Positions 16,656 to 25,760 of a stretch of DNA of 40,003 nt are shown here, piece by piece (position 1 is the stretch's first letter; each line of letters opens with the position of its first letter). This DNA comes from an uncultured Veillonella sp. (GTDB lineage: Bacteria; Bacillota; Negativicutes; Veillonellales; Veillonellaceae): the NCBI RefSeq assembly GCF_937981445.1, contig NZ_CALJON010000052.1, positions 1 to 40,003 on the forward strand, in the 5' to 3' direction. The notes under the pieces are model-generated. The model was not told where the DNA came from and did no database searches. It was given only the letters and a program-made list of their open reading frames with translations. The position numbers and the translations under genes were made by a program.

Positions 16656-17970
16656 AGCGCTCCACCCCCTCTTTTGTCACTTTAGCTAAAATCAGGGGAC
16701 CTATCTTAGGTGCTTCGGGTCCCATAGTAAAGGCACTTTCTAATAGTTGTGCCCCCCTTGACAAGAGTTCTTCCCTATCACTCTGCACATAGCCTAACAC
16801 GTCGCCACAATTCACCATATCACCCGTCTTTTTTAGGATCTCAATCCCTGCCTTGTAATCAATGGCATCGCCTTTTTTATGTCGACCAGCGCCTAAGGCC
16901 AACGCCGCTTCCCCACAACGCTGTGCATCCATTTGCGTAATGTAGCCCGCTTGAGTGGATCTAAGGGGCAATCTATACTTAGCCTTAGCAAAATCACGAT
17001 TTTCTAACGCTAAGGCTTGACCCCCTTGGGCCTTCACAAAGTCAAGAAACTTCTTGTAACCCCGCCCATTAGTTAAAGCCTGCCGAGCCAAGCTTTCACA
17101 CTCTTCATAAGAGCCACGACCACCTAAAAACAACATATTAGCAGCTAGCACCAAGGATTCTTCAGTTAAGTCTTGAGGACCTTTATTTTGTAAGGTAGCG
17201 ACTACTTCCGCCATCTCCAAAGCATTGCCAATAGCATGCCCTAAAGGTCGATCCATATCAGTTACTAAAGCTACTACCTGACGATTATGTTGCACGCCTA
17301 TGGCCACCATAGTCTTCGCAAGTTCCAATGCATCATCTAGGGACTTCATAAAAGCCCCACTCCCTACTTTTACATCGAGTAAAATAGCTTGACTTCCTGC
17401 TGCTAATTTCTTGCTCATAACAGAGGAGCCAATTAAAGGAATGCTATCCACTGTCCCCGTTACATCACGCAAGGCATATAATAATTTATCGGCCGGAGCT
17501 AAAGCAGCAGATTGCCCTGTTACAGCAAGGCCGATGTCTTTAACTATGCGTAAGAACTCCTCCCTCGTGAGAGCTACCTTTACTTGAGGAATCGATTCTA
17601 ATTTATCAATCGTACCACCTGTATGACCTAAACCACGGCCTGACATTTTAGGTACGGGCACGCCACAAGCTGCTACTAAAGAGGCAATAATAAAAGTAGT
17701 TTTATCTCCCACGCCGCCGGTACTATGTTTATCGACGGTAATCCCGGGAATGGCGCTCAAATCAATTTGCTCACCGGATTCGGCCATTACTAATGTGAGA
17801 TTGGCTGTTTCTTCATGAGTCATGCCCTGAAAATACACGGCCATTAACCACGCGCTGACCTGATAATCTGGTATTCGCCCTGCCACATATTCATTGATTA
17901 TATAGCGTAACTCGTCTAGATTATGGGTCTCACCGCGGCGCTTTTTTAAAATCAAATCAACCATATGCAT
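16648..17970 (-). CDS. pdp: Pyrimidine-nucleoside phosphorylase
   Basis: Phosphorolysis of uridine, thymidine or deoxyuridine to base and (deoxy)ribose-1-phosphate. The family signature SGRGLGHTGGTIDKLES is present. Also seen are the N-terminal MVDLILKKRRG, the phosphate loop KHSTGGVGDKT and a C-terminal domain with TGDMVNCGDVL. The ATG at 17970 has GGGGTGA five bases upstream; ATGs at 17991 and 17964 are alternatives. Length is close to the usual 430-440 residues. It feeds deoxyribose-1-phosphate towards deoC, whose gene is just upstream, and takes products of cdd downstream. Confidence 0.95.
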   Translation of the reverse strand: MHMVDLILKKRRGETHNLDELRYIINEYVAGRIPDYQVSAWLMAVYFQGMTHEETANLTLVMAESGEQIDLSAIPGITVDKHSTGGVGDKTTFIIASLVAACGVPVPKMSGRGLGHTGGTIDKLESIPQVKVALTREEFLRIVKDIGLAVTGQSAALAPADKLLYALRDVTGTVDSIPLIGSSVMSKKLAAGSQAILLDVKVGSGAFMKSLDDALELAKTMVAIGVQHNRQVVALVTDMDRPLGHAIGNALEMAEVVATLQNKGPQDLTEESLVLAANMLFLGGRGSYEECESLARQALTNGRGYKKFLDFVKAQGGQALALENRDFAKAKYRLPLRSTQAGYITQMDAQRCGEAALALGAGRHKKGDAIDYKAGIEILKKTGDMVNCGDVLGYVQSDREELLSRGAQLLESAFTMGPEAPKIGPLILAKVTKEGVERYD

Positions 17971-18004
17971 ACCATCACCCCATCTCAGCACTCACAGACT
18001 CTGA

Positions 18005-18078
18005 CTTTATAAGCACTGGCAAACTATATCTTTATAAGTATTCACAAACTATATACATATAAATAATTACAAAAAAAT
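18005..18078 (-). repeat. 25-bp tandem repeat between deoC and pdp
   Basis: Units of the type CTTTATAAGCACTGGCAAAC plus five bases (18005-18029 and 18030-18054), then a decayed third. It lies directly downstream of the deoC stop inside the operon. Confidence 0.7.
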
Positions 18079-18104
18079 CTTTTATAACCTATAATCTGCA
18101 TCTA

Positions 18105-18782
18105 CTAAAACTCTTCGTCTAAATGGTCCTTTAAAAGTCCTACCGCAGCACTGGCCCCCAAGCGAGTGGCCCCAGCCTTTAACATGGCTGCTAAATCCTC
18201 TATAGTCCGCAAACCACCAGCCGCTTTAACTGCCACCTTAGGTCCTACCGCCTGTTTTAGTAACTCTACATCTGCCACCGTAGCACCGCCTGTGCCAAAG
18301 CCAGTAGAAGTTTTAATAAAATCTGCCCCACCAGTAGTAACAACTTGGGCAATTTTTACTTTTTCCGTTTCATTTAAATAACAAGTTTCTACAATCACTT
18401 TTAAGATACGATTTGCACAAACCTCTTTTATTTGGCGGATTTCTTGTTCAATACAATCAAATTCCTGAGCTTTTACGAGCCCTAAAGGAATGACCATATC
18501 AATTTCATCAGCACCGTCTAATAAGGCCTGTTTCGTTTCAAAAATCTTGGCCTCCATGGACGCATAGCCTAAGGGAAAACCAATCACTGTACATATAGAA
18601 ATAGCCTGCTTATATTTTGCTTTAACCGGTTTTACAAACATAGGAGGAATACACACGGAAGCCGTTTTATATAAAATAGCCTCTTCTACTAGTGCCTCTA
18701 CCTCACTCAATGTAGCCGTTGGCCTCAATAAAGTATGATCTACATGCCTCAATATATCTCGTCCAGTAAATGACCCTTTCAT
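18105..18782 (-). CDS. deoC: Deoxyribose-phosphate aldolase
   Basis: Splits 2-deoxyribose-5-phosphate into acetaldehyde and glyceraldehyde-3-phosphate. The 225-residue TIM-barrel protein shows DHTLLRPTAT near the N-terminus, the Schiff-base lysine in DFIKTSTGFGTGGAT and a second lysine in VKAAGGLR. Start with GGAGGAG before the ATG. It is the second gene of the operon exonuclease-deoC-pdp-cdd, linking nucleoside breakdown to central carbon. A phosphopentomutase, needed to connect pdp with deoC, is not in the window. Confidence 0.96.
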   Translation of the reverse strand: MKGSFTGRDILRHVDHTLLRPTATLSEVEALVEEAILYKTASVCIPPMFVKPVKAKYKQAISICTVIGFPLGYASMEAKIFETKQALLDGADEIDMVIPLGLVKAQEFDCIEQEIRQIKEVCANRILKVIVETCYLNETEKVKIAQVVTTGGADFIKTSTGFGTGGATVADVELLKQAVGPKVAVKAAGGLRTIEDLAAMLKAGATRLGASAAVGLLKDHLDEEF

Positions 18783-18809
18783 AGTATCTCCTCCTATTTC
18801 ATTGATTAC

Positions 18810-19430
18810 TTAAAAGAATGACACTTGCTCGCCTAAAGCCGCCTGATTCATTTCTTTTCGCTTATCTTCAGTAATGAATGGTGTACGTTGCAAGCCAATG
18901 TTAGTCAGTAAAGCATCAATGGAGTCCACCTGTTTCTCTTTAGCCGCAGCTACTGCCACTTGAGCACATACCTCCGCATCATCTAATGCATAATGATGTC
19001 TAAATTTATATCCTAAATAGGCCCCCATCGTATTCAATTTATGATTTTCTAAATTAGGCCACACGCGCTGGGAAATCTTTACTGTACAAGCATAATACAT
19101 ATTAGGCCATTCAATATTATAATGGTCTAATGTGGCCCGTAGCACGCCCATATCAAAACGAGCATTATGGGCTAATAATATTTTACCTTTTAAATGATTT
19201 TCATAAATAGCCGGCCAAAGTTTATCAAAGGTAGGTTTATTAGCCACCTCATTAGGCTGAATTTGATGAATGGCAATACATTCAGGGTCAAAATTCATAA
19301 AAGGGGGCTTAATCAAACTATAGCCTCGCTTTGTAATAATACCATTTTCAACGGTAACAACGGCTAATGAACAAGCACTATTCGCATATTTATTGGCCGT
19401 TTCAAAATCAAGAGCAACAAAATCTAACAT
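18810..19430 (-). CDS. 3'-5' exonuclease, DEDDh (DnaQ-like) family
   Basis: Single exonuclease domain resembling the proofreading subunit epsilon. Catalytic residues are visible: D8 and E10 in ALDFETAN, D93 in LLAHNARFD, and H146 plus D151 in HHYALDDAEVC. The 206-residue protein has a short C-terminal tail (about 170-206) of unknown role and no polymerase or helicase fusion. It is first in the nucleoside operon (27 bp before deoC), which may indicate a role in turning DNA into nucleotides for salvage, though this is inference. It could act on DNA or RNA. Confidence 0.88.
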   Translation of the reverse strand: MLDFVALDFETANKYANSACSLAVVTVENGIITKRGYSLIKPPFMNFDPECIAIHQIQPNEVANKPTFDKLWPAIYENHLKGKILLAHNARFDMGVLRATLDHYNIEWPNMYYACTVKISQRVWPNLENHKLNTMGAYLGYKFRHHYALDDAEVCAQVAVAAAKEKQVDSIDALLTNIGLQRTPFITEDKRKEMNQAALGEQVSFF

Positions 19431-19878
19431 ATAATCTCCTTCATAGTATTTTATAATTGTATAACTGTATTAAGTCTCATAAAAAATAAAGACAACTAAT
19501 GGTTTTAATATAATAATAGGGTAATAAACATATAAACTATATTTTTCGATATAGCTTATTTACTATTATATACCAAATTGTCCTCATTAAGAAGATATAT
19601 TCTGCTATGCGCACCAATAAGGTCGATTAGCAGGTTTTGTATGGAAACATCTAATACTAAAACTATAGTCCTAAAAAAACTACGTCTAAAAGGCTAATCC
19701 TAAAAAAGTCTGCCCCTAATACACAGGCGTTTTTATTTTCTTATAAAAGTCATTTGACTTTATCTATATTTTATGTAAAAATTATTTGAATATCTTTATT
19801 GTATGCTCACGCTTCGGGTCGTATGTGTCCCCGTAGAAGTGATCATAAACACTGTATAATCTAAAAGGAGGTTTCACA
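19431..19878. other. Long intergenic region and probable pyrF leader
   Basis: AT-rich, no gene. On the + strand it holds a hairpin CTGCTA (19602-19607) with TAGCAG (19628-19633), a weak terminator-like segment (CTG...CAG then GCGTTTTTATTTTC, about 19708-19743), and a bulged hairpin TCAC..TTC..GGG with CCC..GAAGTGA (19807-19842) shortly before the pyrF Shine-Dalgarno. No PyrR-box consensus was found. A long structured leader is possible. Confidence 0.4.
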
Positions 19879-20598
19879 ATGGCAGATGATAGACTCATAG
19901 TGGCTCTGGATGTGGCAAGCTTAGATGATTTGAAGCGTCTCGTTACCACCTTAGGCGATTCTGTATCGTATTACAAAGTAGGTATGGAACTCTTTTATGC
20001 TACAGGGCCCGACACTATCTCTTATTTACGGGAGCAAAATAAATCTGTATTTTTAGACTTAAAGCTACATGATATTCCTAATACGGTAGCACAAGGCGTA
20101 ACCTCCTTAACTCGGTTAGGAGCCAAATTAATTACCTTACATAGTCAAGGTGGCCCTATTATGATGCAAAAAGCTGCTGAAGCAGCCACTAAAGCAGCTC
20201 AAGATTTACAAGTAGAACGGCCTAAACTCTTAGCTGTAACAGTACTCACTAGCTTTGACGAAGAAGCTTGGACTGCAACTGGCGGACAACTTCCTATTGC
20301 CAATCAAGTGGTCAAACTCGCTAAATTAGCTAAAGAATCTGGCATGGATGGGGTCGTAGCATCCCCTTTAGAAGCTAAAGCGATTCGCGAAGCTTGCGGC
20401 GAAGATTTTCTCATTGTTACGCCAGGCATTCGTCCTAGCTTTGCTGCTGCTAATGACCAAAAACGTATTGCTACCCCAAGCAGTGCCTTACAGGATGGAG
20501 CATCAAAACTCGTTATTGGTCGACCTATAACCAAGGCATCGAATCCACAAGAAGCTGTGGAGTTGATTATACGTGAAATGGAGGCAATCACAAAATGA
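19879..20598 (+). CDS. pyrF: Orotidine 5'-phosphate decarboxylase
   Basis: Last step of de novo UMP synthesis, OMP to UMP plus CO2. The 239-residue TIM-barrel protein shows ALDV near the N-terminus, the catalytic D60-K62-D65 set in DLKLHDIPNTV, the flexible phosphate-gripping loop region and VTPGIRP. AAAGGAGG precedes the ATG. The stop overlaps the start of pyrE (ATGATGA arrangement), so the pair is coupled. The remaining pyr genes are not in the window. Confidence 0.96.
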   Translation: MADDRLIVALDVASLDDLKRLVTTLGDSVSYYKVGMELFYATGPDTISYLREQNKSVFLDLKLHDIPNTVAQGVTSLTRLGAKLITLHSQGGPIMMQKAAEAATKAAQDLQVERPKLLAVTVLTSFDEEAWTATGGQLPIANQVVKLAKLAKESGMDGVVASPLEAKAIREACGEDFLIVTPGIRPSFAAANDQKRIATPSSALQDGASKLVIGRPITKASNPQEAVELIIREMEAITK

Positions 20599-21182
20599 TG
20601 ACAGAACAAGAAGTTAAACAATTATTAATCGATACGCAGGCAATTTTAGAAGGTCACTTCTTACTTACCTCTGGTCTACACAGCCCTATGTATGTAGAAA
20701 AATTCAATGTATTACAACATCCTAAATACACCGAACGTCTTTGCCAAGAATTAGCAGAGCGCTTCCGTGATCAAAATGTAGAGCTTGTAATCGGGCCAAT
20801 GACTGGTGGCATCTTACTCGCTCATGAAGTAGGTAAAGCCTTAGGGACTCGTGCTATTTTTACTGAACGTGAAAAAGGCAAAATGACTCTTCGCCGTGGT
20901 TTCCGCATCGAGCCAGGCACACGCGTTCTCATCGTAGAAGACATTGTAACTACTGGTGGTTCTGTTCAAGAAGTAGTTGATGTAGTCAATGCATCGGGTG
21001 GCGAAATTGTAGGTGTTGGCTTACTTGTAAATCGCAGTGGTGGCAAAGCTGAGTTTGGCGTACCAAAAGAAAAAGTACAAGCCTTACTCAATTTAACAGT
21101 GCCTACCTACCAGCCTGAAGAATGTCCACTTTGCAAAGACAATGTGCCAATGACGGAACGTGGCAGCAAGCATATTAAATAA
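20595..21182 (+). CDS. pyrE: Orotate phosphoribosyltransferase
   Basis: Joins orotate and PRPP to give OMP, the substrate of PyrF. The 195-residue protein has the PRPP-binding motif VLIVEDIVTTGGSV (111-124), the flexible loop TEREKGKMTLRRG, and IGPMTGGI. Two adjacent ATG codons (20595 and 20598) could serve as start; both overlap the pyrF stop. The C-terminal extension with CPLC (Cys pair) is typical of the longer bacterial form. A strong terminator follows. Confidence 0.95.
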   Translation: MMTEQEVKQLLIDTQAILEGHFLLTSGLHSPMYVEKFNVLQHPKYTERLCQELAERFRDQNVELVIGPMTGGILLAHEVGKALGTRAIFTEREKGKMTLRRGFRIEPGTRVLIVEDIVTTGGSVQEVVDVVNASGGEIVGVGLLVNRSGGKAEFGVPKEKVQALLNLTVPTYQPEECPLCKDNVPMTERGSKHIK

Positions 21183-21202
21183 AATATAACTAATATAAAA
21201 CT

Positions 21203-21247
21203 AAAAAAAGGATTGTAGAATTATTTCATTCTACAATCCTTTTTTTA
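21203..21247. terminator. Bidirectional terminator between pyrE and the csoR-like gene
   Basis: A long stem, GGATTGTAGAAT with ATTCTACAATCC, flanked by seven A before and seven T after. It serves both pyrE (+) and the nik-csoR operon (-). Confidence 0.95.
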
Positions 21248-21269
21248 TGGAAAGCGATTGATATAGGTA

Positions 21270-21719
21270 TTACTTTATAAAACGATCAATAGCTTCATTC
21301 AGTTTTTCTAAGGTTTCATGGTCATTCGTCTTAACCGCTTCCACTAAGCAATGTTCAATATGATCTTTCATCACGACTCGACTCACACCTTTTACAGCGG
21401 AGTCAACGGCAGCTAATTGGACGAGCACTTCACTACAGTCACGCCCTTGCTCCACCATGCGTTTTACAGATTCCAAATGCCCTATAATTCGCGACAGGCG
21501 ATTGAGTACCGCCTTTGTCTGCGTATGAGAATGGCTATGACCATGTACATCATGTGCATGTGCTAAACCTGCCTCATGACCATGTGCATGTGCTAGGCCT
21601 GTCTCATGACTATGTCCAGACTGGCTACATGCCCCAGGGGTATGTGTGTGCTCTGTACTATCCTCATGGCTATGGCCTACTTTATGACTATGTATATGCT
21701 TATGATTTTCTTTAACCAT
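21270..21719 (-). CDS. CsoR/InrS/RcnR-family metal-sensing repressor with His-rich N-terminal extension
   Basis: All-helical DNA-binding repressor that releases DNA on binding metal. The core domain (about 66-149) shows LNRLSRIIGHLESVKRMVE and ligand spacing C95, H120, C124 (offsets 0, 25, 29). That is the C-H-C pattern of Cu(I)-sensing CsoR and also of Ni(II)-sensing InrS. Residues 1-65 form an extension with about 19 histidines in HxH runs and a repeated GLAHAHGHEA / GLAHAHDVHG unit, which probably binds several metal ions. It lies 36 bp downstream of the nik-type ATPase gene, last in that operon, so nickel (or possibly cobalt) is the likelier ligand; copper remains possible. Confidence 0.85.
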   Translation of the reverse strand: MVKENHKHIHSHKVGHSHEDSTEHTHTPGACSQSGHSHETGLAHAHGHEAGLAHAHDVHGHSHSHTQTKAVLNRLSRIIGHLESVKRMVEQGRDCSEVLVQLAAVDSAVKGVSRVVMKDHIEHCLVEAVKTNDHETLEKLNEAIDRFIK

Positions 21720-21755
21720 GCCCTCACCACCTTGTAAATAATATCTATTATACCA

Positions 21756-23417
21756 TCAAGGTTGGCGATTTACATAATGAAAGGCTTCTAATAATTTTTT
21801 TAACGTATCACTTTGAGGATTATTTAATAAGGAGGCGACCTCGCCAGTTTCAACTATTTCATGATGATCCATTACATACATGCGACTACATAAACTACGC
21901 ACTACCTCTAAGTCATGAGTAATAATAAGGCCAGAAACATTCGATTCACCTTTTACACGCTGTAAATACGCTATAATTTCCTCCGCTGTATGGGGATCCA
22001 AAGCAGATGTAATTTCATCACATAATAATAATTCAGGACCACTCATTAAAGCCCGTGCAATGGCCGCCCGCTGTCCTTCACCACCACTGAGTTCAGTAAT
22101 ATATTTACTTTTATATGTAGATGAAAGTAGTACTTTACCTAAAGCCGCTTCCGCTTCCCCCTCAATAGTAGCACCTTGTACTTCACGCAAACTCCACTCT
22201 AAAGTACGCTTCGGATGAAAGGCACTCTGGGGCTGCTGAAAAATAGGCTGCATAATCTGACCTAACTGAGCCAAAGTTAACTTGCGAATATTCTGCCCTT
22301 TTATTTCAATACAACCTTCATAAGCATCATATAAGCCACAGGCGACTTTAAAGAGACTACTTTTCCCTGCCCCACTTGGACCAATAAGGCCCACCCATTC
22401 GCCAGGCATAACTGATAGATTCACCTGCTTAACCGCTTCAAATCGGTCTTTACCCTGCGTATAGGAGATGCTAATATCCTTCATATGTAATAGGGGACGC
22501 ACTACTTTATCTGGTAAACACTGCTTGGTAAATCGCTCCACTTCATCGCCATGATTTACTATTATGTCCTCTGCCTTTATGTCTGCCGCTTCTATGTCTT
22601 CCTCTTTTATATCCTCCGCATTTATGTCTTTCGCTTTTATATCTTCCGCTTTTACGTATTCCTCTTTTACGTTCCTTCCTATGTGAAACTGCTGAGCCCC
22701 CTCATCAGCCAAAAGTTGGAGTTTCTTATCTTTAATTTCATAAATACGGCCCCCTAAATGAGTGAGCAGTTCTTTTTGATGTGTTACAAAAAGTAATGCA
22801 CAGCCCGTCTCCTTAGTGACTTTTTTTAATAATTCAACAAGAACAATTTGACGTGTTAAATCCAGGGCCGCCGTAGGTTCATCTACAAGCAATAGTTCCG
22901 GTTGAGGTAGTAGCGCCACGAGAAGCGCGACACGCTGAATCATACCGCCAGATAATTCCTGAGGATATAAATATATGCTGTCCCAATCTAAATCTAAGCT
23001 CTTAGCTAAACTCTGACTCCGCTTAAGACCTTCCTCCCATGGCAACTCTATGGCCTTACAAATCTCTTGGATTTGACTTAGTAAGGTTCGCCTTGGCACA
23101 AATGAAGCGAGCCCATCTTGAGGCATATAGGCCAATCGCTTACCGCGAAGTGCATGCCATTGCGCTTCACTACGTGGTATGGGCTTTTCAAATAGCTTAC
23201 TCTTATGCCACTGAACAGACCAGCTCGACTTTAATACACCACATAATGCTTTAAGTAGCGTACTTTTGCCAGACCCGCTGGGCCCTACTAGAGCAACGCG
23301 CTCGCTCCGTTTCACCATCAAATGAGCCTCTTCAAGTAAAACGCCTTCACTCCCCTCAATCTGCATGTGATCCAAATATAGCACGCAACCATGCTCATAA
23401 TTTGTATGCTCCACCAC
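21756..23417 (-). CDS. Fused two-domain ABC transporter ATPase (NikD-NikE type)
   Basis: Energy-coupling protein of a nickel/oligopeptide-class importer, with both nucleotide-binding domains in one chain. Domain 1 has Walker A GPSGSGKST, signature LSGGMIQRVAL and Walker B LLLVDEPTAALD. Domain 2 has GPSGAGKSS, LSGGEGQRAAIARAL and LLLCDEITSALD. The linker contains seven tandem pentapeptides of the KAEDI type (DNA 22563-22671). I place the start at the GTG at 23417 (GGAGG five bases upstream; GTG at 23414 equally possible), 13 bp after nikA. The TTG at 23441 lacks a good site. In most operons of this class NikD and NikE are separate proteins. Confidence 0.88.
   Translation of the reverse strand: MVEHTNYEHGCVLYLDHMQIEGSEGVLLEEAHLMVKRSERVALVGPSGSGKSTLLKALCGVLKSSWSVQWHKSKLFEKPIPRSEAQWHALRGKRLAYMPQDGLASFVPRRTLLSQIQEICKAIELPWEEGLKRSQSLAKSLDLDWDSIYLYPQELSGGMIQRVALLVALLPQPELLLVDEPTAALDLTRQIVLVELLKKVTKETGCALLFVTHQKELLTHLGGRIYEIKDKKLQLLADEGAQQFHIGRNVKEEYVKAEDIKAKDINAEDIKEEDIEAADIKAEDIIVNHGDEVERFTKQCLPDKVVRPLLHMKDISISYTQGKDRFEAVKQVNLSVMPGEWVGLIGPSGAGKSSLFKVACGLYDAYEGCIEIKGQNIRKLTLAQLGQIMQPIFQQPQSAFHPKRTLEWSLREVQGATIEGEAEAALGKVLLSSTYKSKYITELSGGEGQRAAIARALMSGPELLLCDEITSALDPHTAEEIIAYLQRVKGESNVSGLIITHDLEVVRSLCSRMYVMDHHEIVETGEVASLLNNPQSDTLKKLLEAFHYVNRQP
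22563..22671 (-). repeat. 15-bp in-frame tandem repeat encoding an acidic/basic linker
   Basis: Seven 15-bp units encode VKAED IKAKD INAED IKEED and three similar pentapeptides between the two ATPase domains. The mixed Lys/Glu/Asp pattern would form a charged helix. Confidence 0.9.
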
Positions 23418-23430
23418 TAAATCCTCCGCC

Positions 23431-24984
23431 TTATTTAACAATATCTATATCCTTATTGATTTCATAATAGTCAGAAGGATATGCTTCAAAATGAGATACA
23501 TTTTGTTTAGTCACTAAATTCATTTTCAAAAAGGCCACATATATAAAGGCATTATCTGAAACTACTTGTTGCGCCATGTCTTGCAAAATACGCTGTCGCG
23601 CCATAGGATCACTAGTACGATCCAATTGGCCATCTAACTCACTTATCCGAAGATTTGTATAGGCCCCCACATTATCCACGGCGCCTGGTAATACATTGGT
23701 TTTAAAATAATACGAGCCTTCACCAGAAGGTGCCGTTACAAAAGCCTTAGCAAATACATCAAACTGTCCCTGTTTTAAAGCATTCATATAGGAATCCGTA
23801 GCATTTACTTCCACCTTAATACCTATGTCCTTCAAAGAGCTTTGTGCCATTTCGGCTAATAAAGGCAATTCCTGTCTTGATGTATACGTAAGCCAACGAA
23901 TTACCAAGGGCTGACCATCTTTTTCTACATAGCCATCGCCATTTGTATCTACATAGCCAGCCTCAGCCAATAATTGCTTAGCCCTTTCTTTGTCATACGA
24001 AGGTACTTGCAAACTCATTTGCCCGAGCCCTATGGTATTAGGAAATGGACCCGCTGCAATTAAGCCATTGCCCTTTAATAAGACGGTAACAAAATCTGAT
24101 TTGTTAATCCCTTGCGCAATGGCTTGGCGTACACGATTATCTTGTACTGCTGATGATTTAAAATTAAATGCAATCTGATATACCCTAGAAGTAGCAGCTG
24201 AACTAATGTGATAAGCTGTATCTTGTTCAAATAAATTTATACTACTATAAGGCAAGCCCTGTGCCGCATCAATATCGCCCCGTTGTAAGGCCATCGTCAA
24301 CGTATCTCCATCAGTAATGCGCTGTACTTTTACACCTTCTAATTTAGGCATGCCACCCCAATACGTATCATTGCGAACCAAAGATACAGTGCTATCTGTA
24401 ACTTCGGTGGCTTTAAATGGTCCAGTGCCTACTACAATGCGATTCGTCTCCCCTTCGGCAACATCAATAATAGCACTATAAGGGTCGGCTAAGTACGTAA
24501 GCAACACGGTAGCCGGATGCTCAGACTGAATTGTTACTTGCTGCCCTTGTGCTGTAATCTGGCGTATTTTTAAATCCTTAGACGCCCGATCATGATTGGC
24601 CAATACAAACTCCAATGAGGCTTTTACAGTCTCACCAGTTAGGGCCTTACCATTTGAAAAGGTAACTCCCTCCCGTATATGAAAACGAATCGTATGAGGG
24701 TCAATCATTTCATACGTATCTGCTAGCCAAGGCTGTACTTCCATTTGTCGGGAAAATTTTACTAAAGTCTCTGCCACACCATAGCGTATGGCACTCCAGC
24801 CTTGATACGCCACAGCAGGATTAAGCCCTGCATTTTCCATGGCAGGACCATAGGCTGTTGTACCATAATGTAATATTTTCTTATGAGAATCATCACCGCT
24901 GTTAAAACCACATCCCAATAGAAGCACACTGATACTACTTACTAGTACAATGCTCCGAAGAATGTGTCTCATCGTTTTCTTCAT
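23431..24984 (-). CDS. ABC transporter substrate-binding lipoprotein (NikA/OppA class)
   Basis: Family-5 extracellular binding lipoprotein that captures a metal complex or peptide for the adjacent permease. The ATG at 24984 follows GGAGGCAGGT and overlaps the permease stop as ATGA; an earlier ATG at 24999 is in frame but less well placed. The lipobox is LLLGC (C25). Family segments: YGVAETLVKFSRQ, PWLADTYEMIDPHTIRFHIR and GVTFSNGKALTGETVKASLE, then IAFNFKSSAVQDNRVRQAIA. A nickel role rests on the operon (fused NikDE, CsoR-type regulator with a His-rich tail) rather than on a ligand residue I can identify. Confidence 0.88.
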   Translation of the reverse strand: MKKTMRHILRSIVLVSSISVLLLGCGFNSGDDSHKKILHYGTTAYGPAMENAGLNPAVAYQGWSAIRYGVAETLVKFSRQMEVQPWLADTYEMIDPHTIRFHIREGVTFSNGKALTGETVKASLEFVLANHDRASKDLKIRQITAQGQQVTIQSEHPATVLLTYLADPYSAIIDVAEGETNRIVVGTGPFKATEVTDSTVSLVRNDTYWGGMPKLEGVKVQRITDGDTLTMALQRGDIDAAQGLPYSSINLFEQDTAYHISSAATSRVYQIAFNFKSSAVQDNRVRQAIAQGINKSDFVTVLLKGNGLIAAGPFPNTIGLGQMSLQVPSYDKERAKQLLAEAGYVDTNGDGYVEKDGQPLVIRWLTYTSRQELPLLAEMAQSSLKDIGIKVEVNATDSYMNALKQGQFDVFAKAFVTAPSGEGSYYFKTNVLPGAVDNVGAYTNLRISELDGQLDRTSDPMARQRILQDMAQQVVSDNAFIYVAFLKMNLVTKQNVSHFEAYPSDYYEINKDIDIVK

Positions 24985-25760
24985 ACCTGCCTCCTCCACT
25001 CTTCACTAGCTAATTGTATAGCCCCTACAGTTAGCACTAATCCTAAGCCAGGGCCTAATACGAGCCATGGCGCTGTTTGCATCACACTGCGGCCCGCACT
25101 GAGCATACTCCCCCATTCAGGGGTTGGGGGCATAGCACCTAAACCTAAAAAGGAAAGCCCCGCTAATTCCATTAAAACAACCCCCATATCAAGAGCTGCT
25201 GTAGTTATTAAAGCATGTCCAATCATAGGTCCTATATAATGCCACGCAATATGAAAGGTGCCATGACCTTCTAATTTAGCAATATGGATAAAAGGAGCAC
25301 TTTGCAAAGACTTAGTCAAACTCCGTGCTAAGCGCGCATATTTAGGAATATACAAAAAGATAAAAATATAGGCTACTTTATCTAAACCACCACCTAATAC
25401 GGCGGCTAGTGCAATGGCCAGTACTAAGGTGGGCAAAGATAAGAATAAATTGCCCATGCGTATCACGAGCCAATCCCAAAGCCCCCCTTTATAGCCTCCT
25501 AAAATGCCGGCTATAGCGCCCACTACTGTAGCTACGCCTACAATACACACAGTCGTACCAATAGTTAAACGTCCTCCTAAAAGAACCCGCGCTAATACAT
25601 CGCGACCATATTGATCCGTACCTAGCCAATGTGCACTGGATGGACCTTGCAAGGCATGCATTAAATTTTGCTCATATGGATCTTGTCCCCCCAAGAGCGG
25701 CCCCACAGTAATTAAAAGAAGAACGACTACTAAAGGAATAACATACTTTTTATTCATCAC
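24981..25760 (-). CDS. ABC transporter permease (NikC/DppC type)
   Basis: Inner-membrane permease subunit, 259 residues, with about six transmembrane segments. The N-terminal signature HWLGTDQYGRDVLARVLLG is typical of the DppC/NikC subfamily. The EAA loop is seen as AKLEGHGTFHIAWHYIGPM. It pairs with the NikB-type permease, overlapping its gene by 11 bp, and its stop overlaps the start of the binding-protein gene by four bases, indicating tight coupling. Confidence 0.9.
   Translation of the reverse strand: MMNKKYVIPLVVVLLLITVGPLLGGQDPYEQNLMHALQGPSSAHWLGTDQYGRDVLARVLLGGRLTIGTTVCIVGVATVVGAIAGILGGYKGGLWDWLVIRMGNLFLSLPTLVLAIALAAVLGGGLDKVAYIFIFLYIPKYARLARSLTKSLQSAPFIHIAKLEGHGTFHIAWHYIGPMIGHALITTAALDMGVVLMELAGLSFLGLGAMPPTPEWGSMLSAGRSVMQTAPWLVLGPGLGLVLTVGAIQLASEEWRRQV

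Noticed and set aside
19431..19878. PyrR-binding attenuator
   Set aside because: No sequence resembling the conserved PyrR-binding loop was found in the leader.
21515..21715. Tyr/His/Asp-rich frame
   Set aside because: Antisense shadow of the His-rich tail of the CsoR-like gene.
22551..22757. Hydrophobic frame with repeated FYVFLFYI-like segments
   Set aside because: It is the antisense shadow of the 15-bp linker repeat in the ATPase gene.
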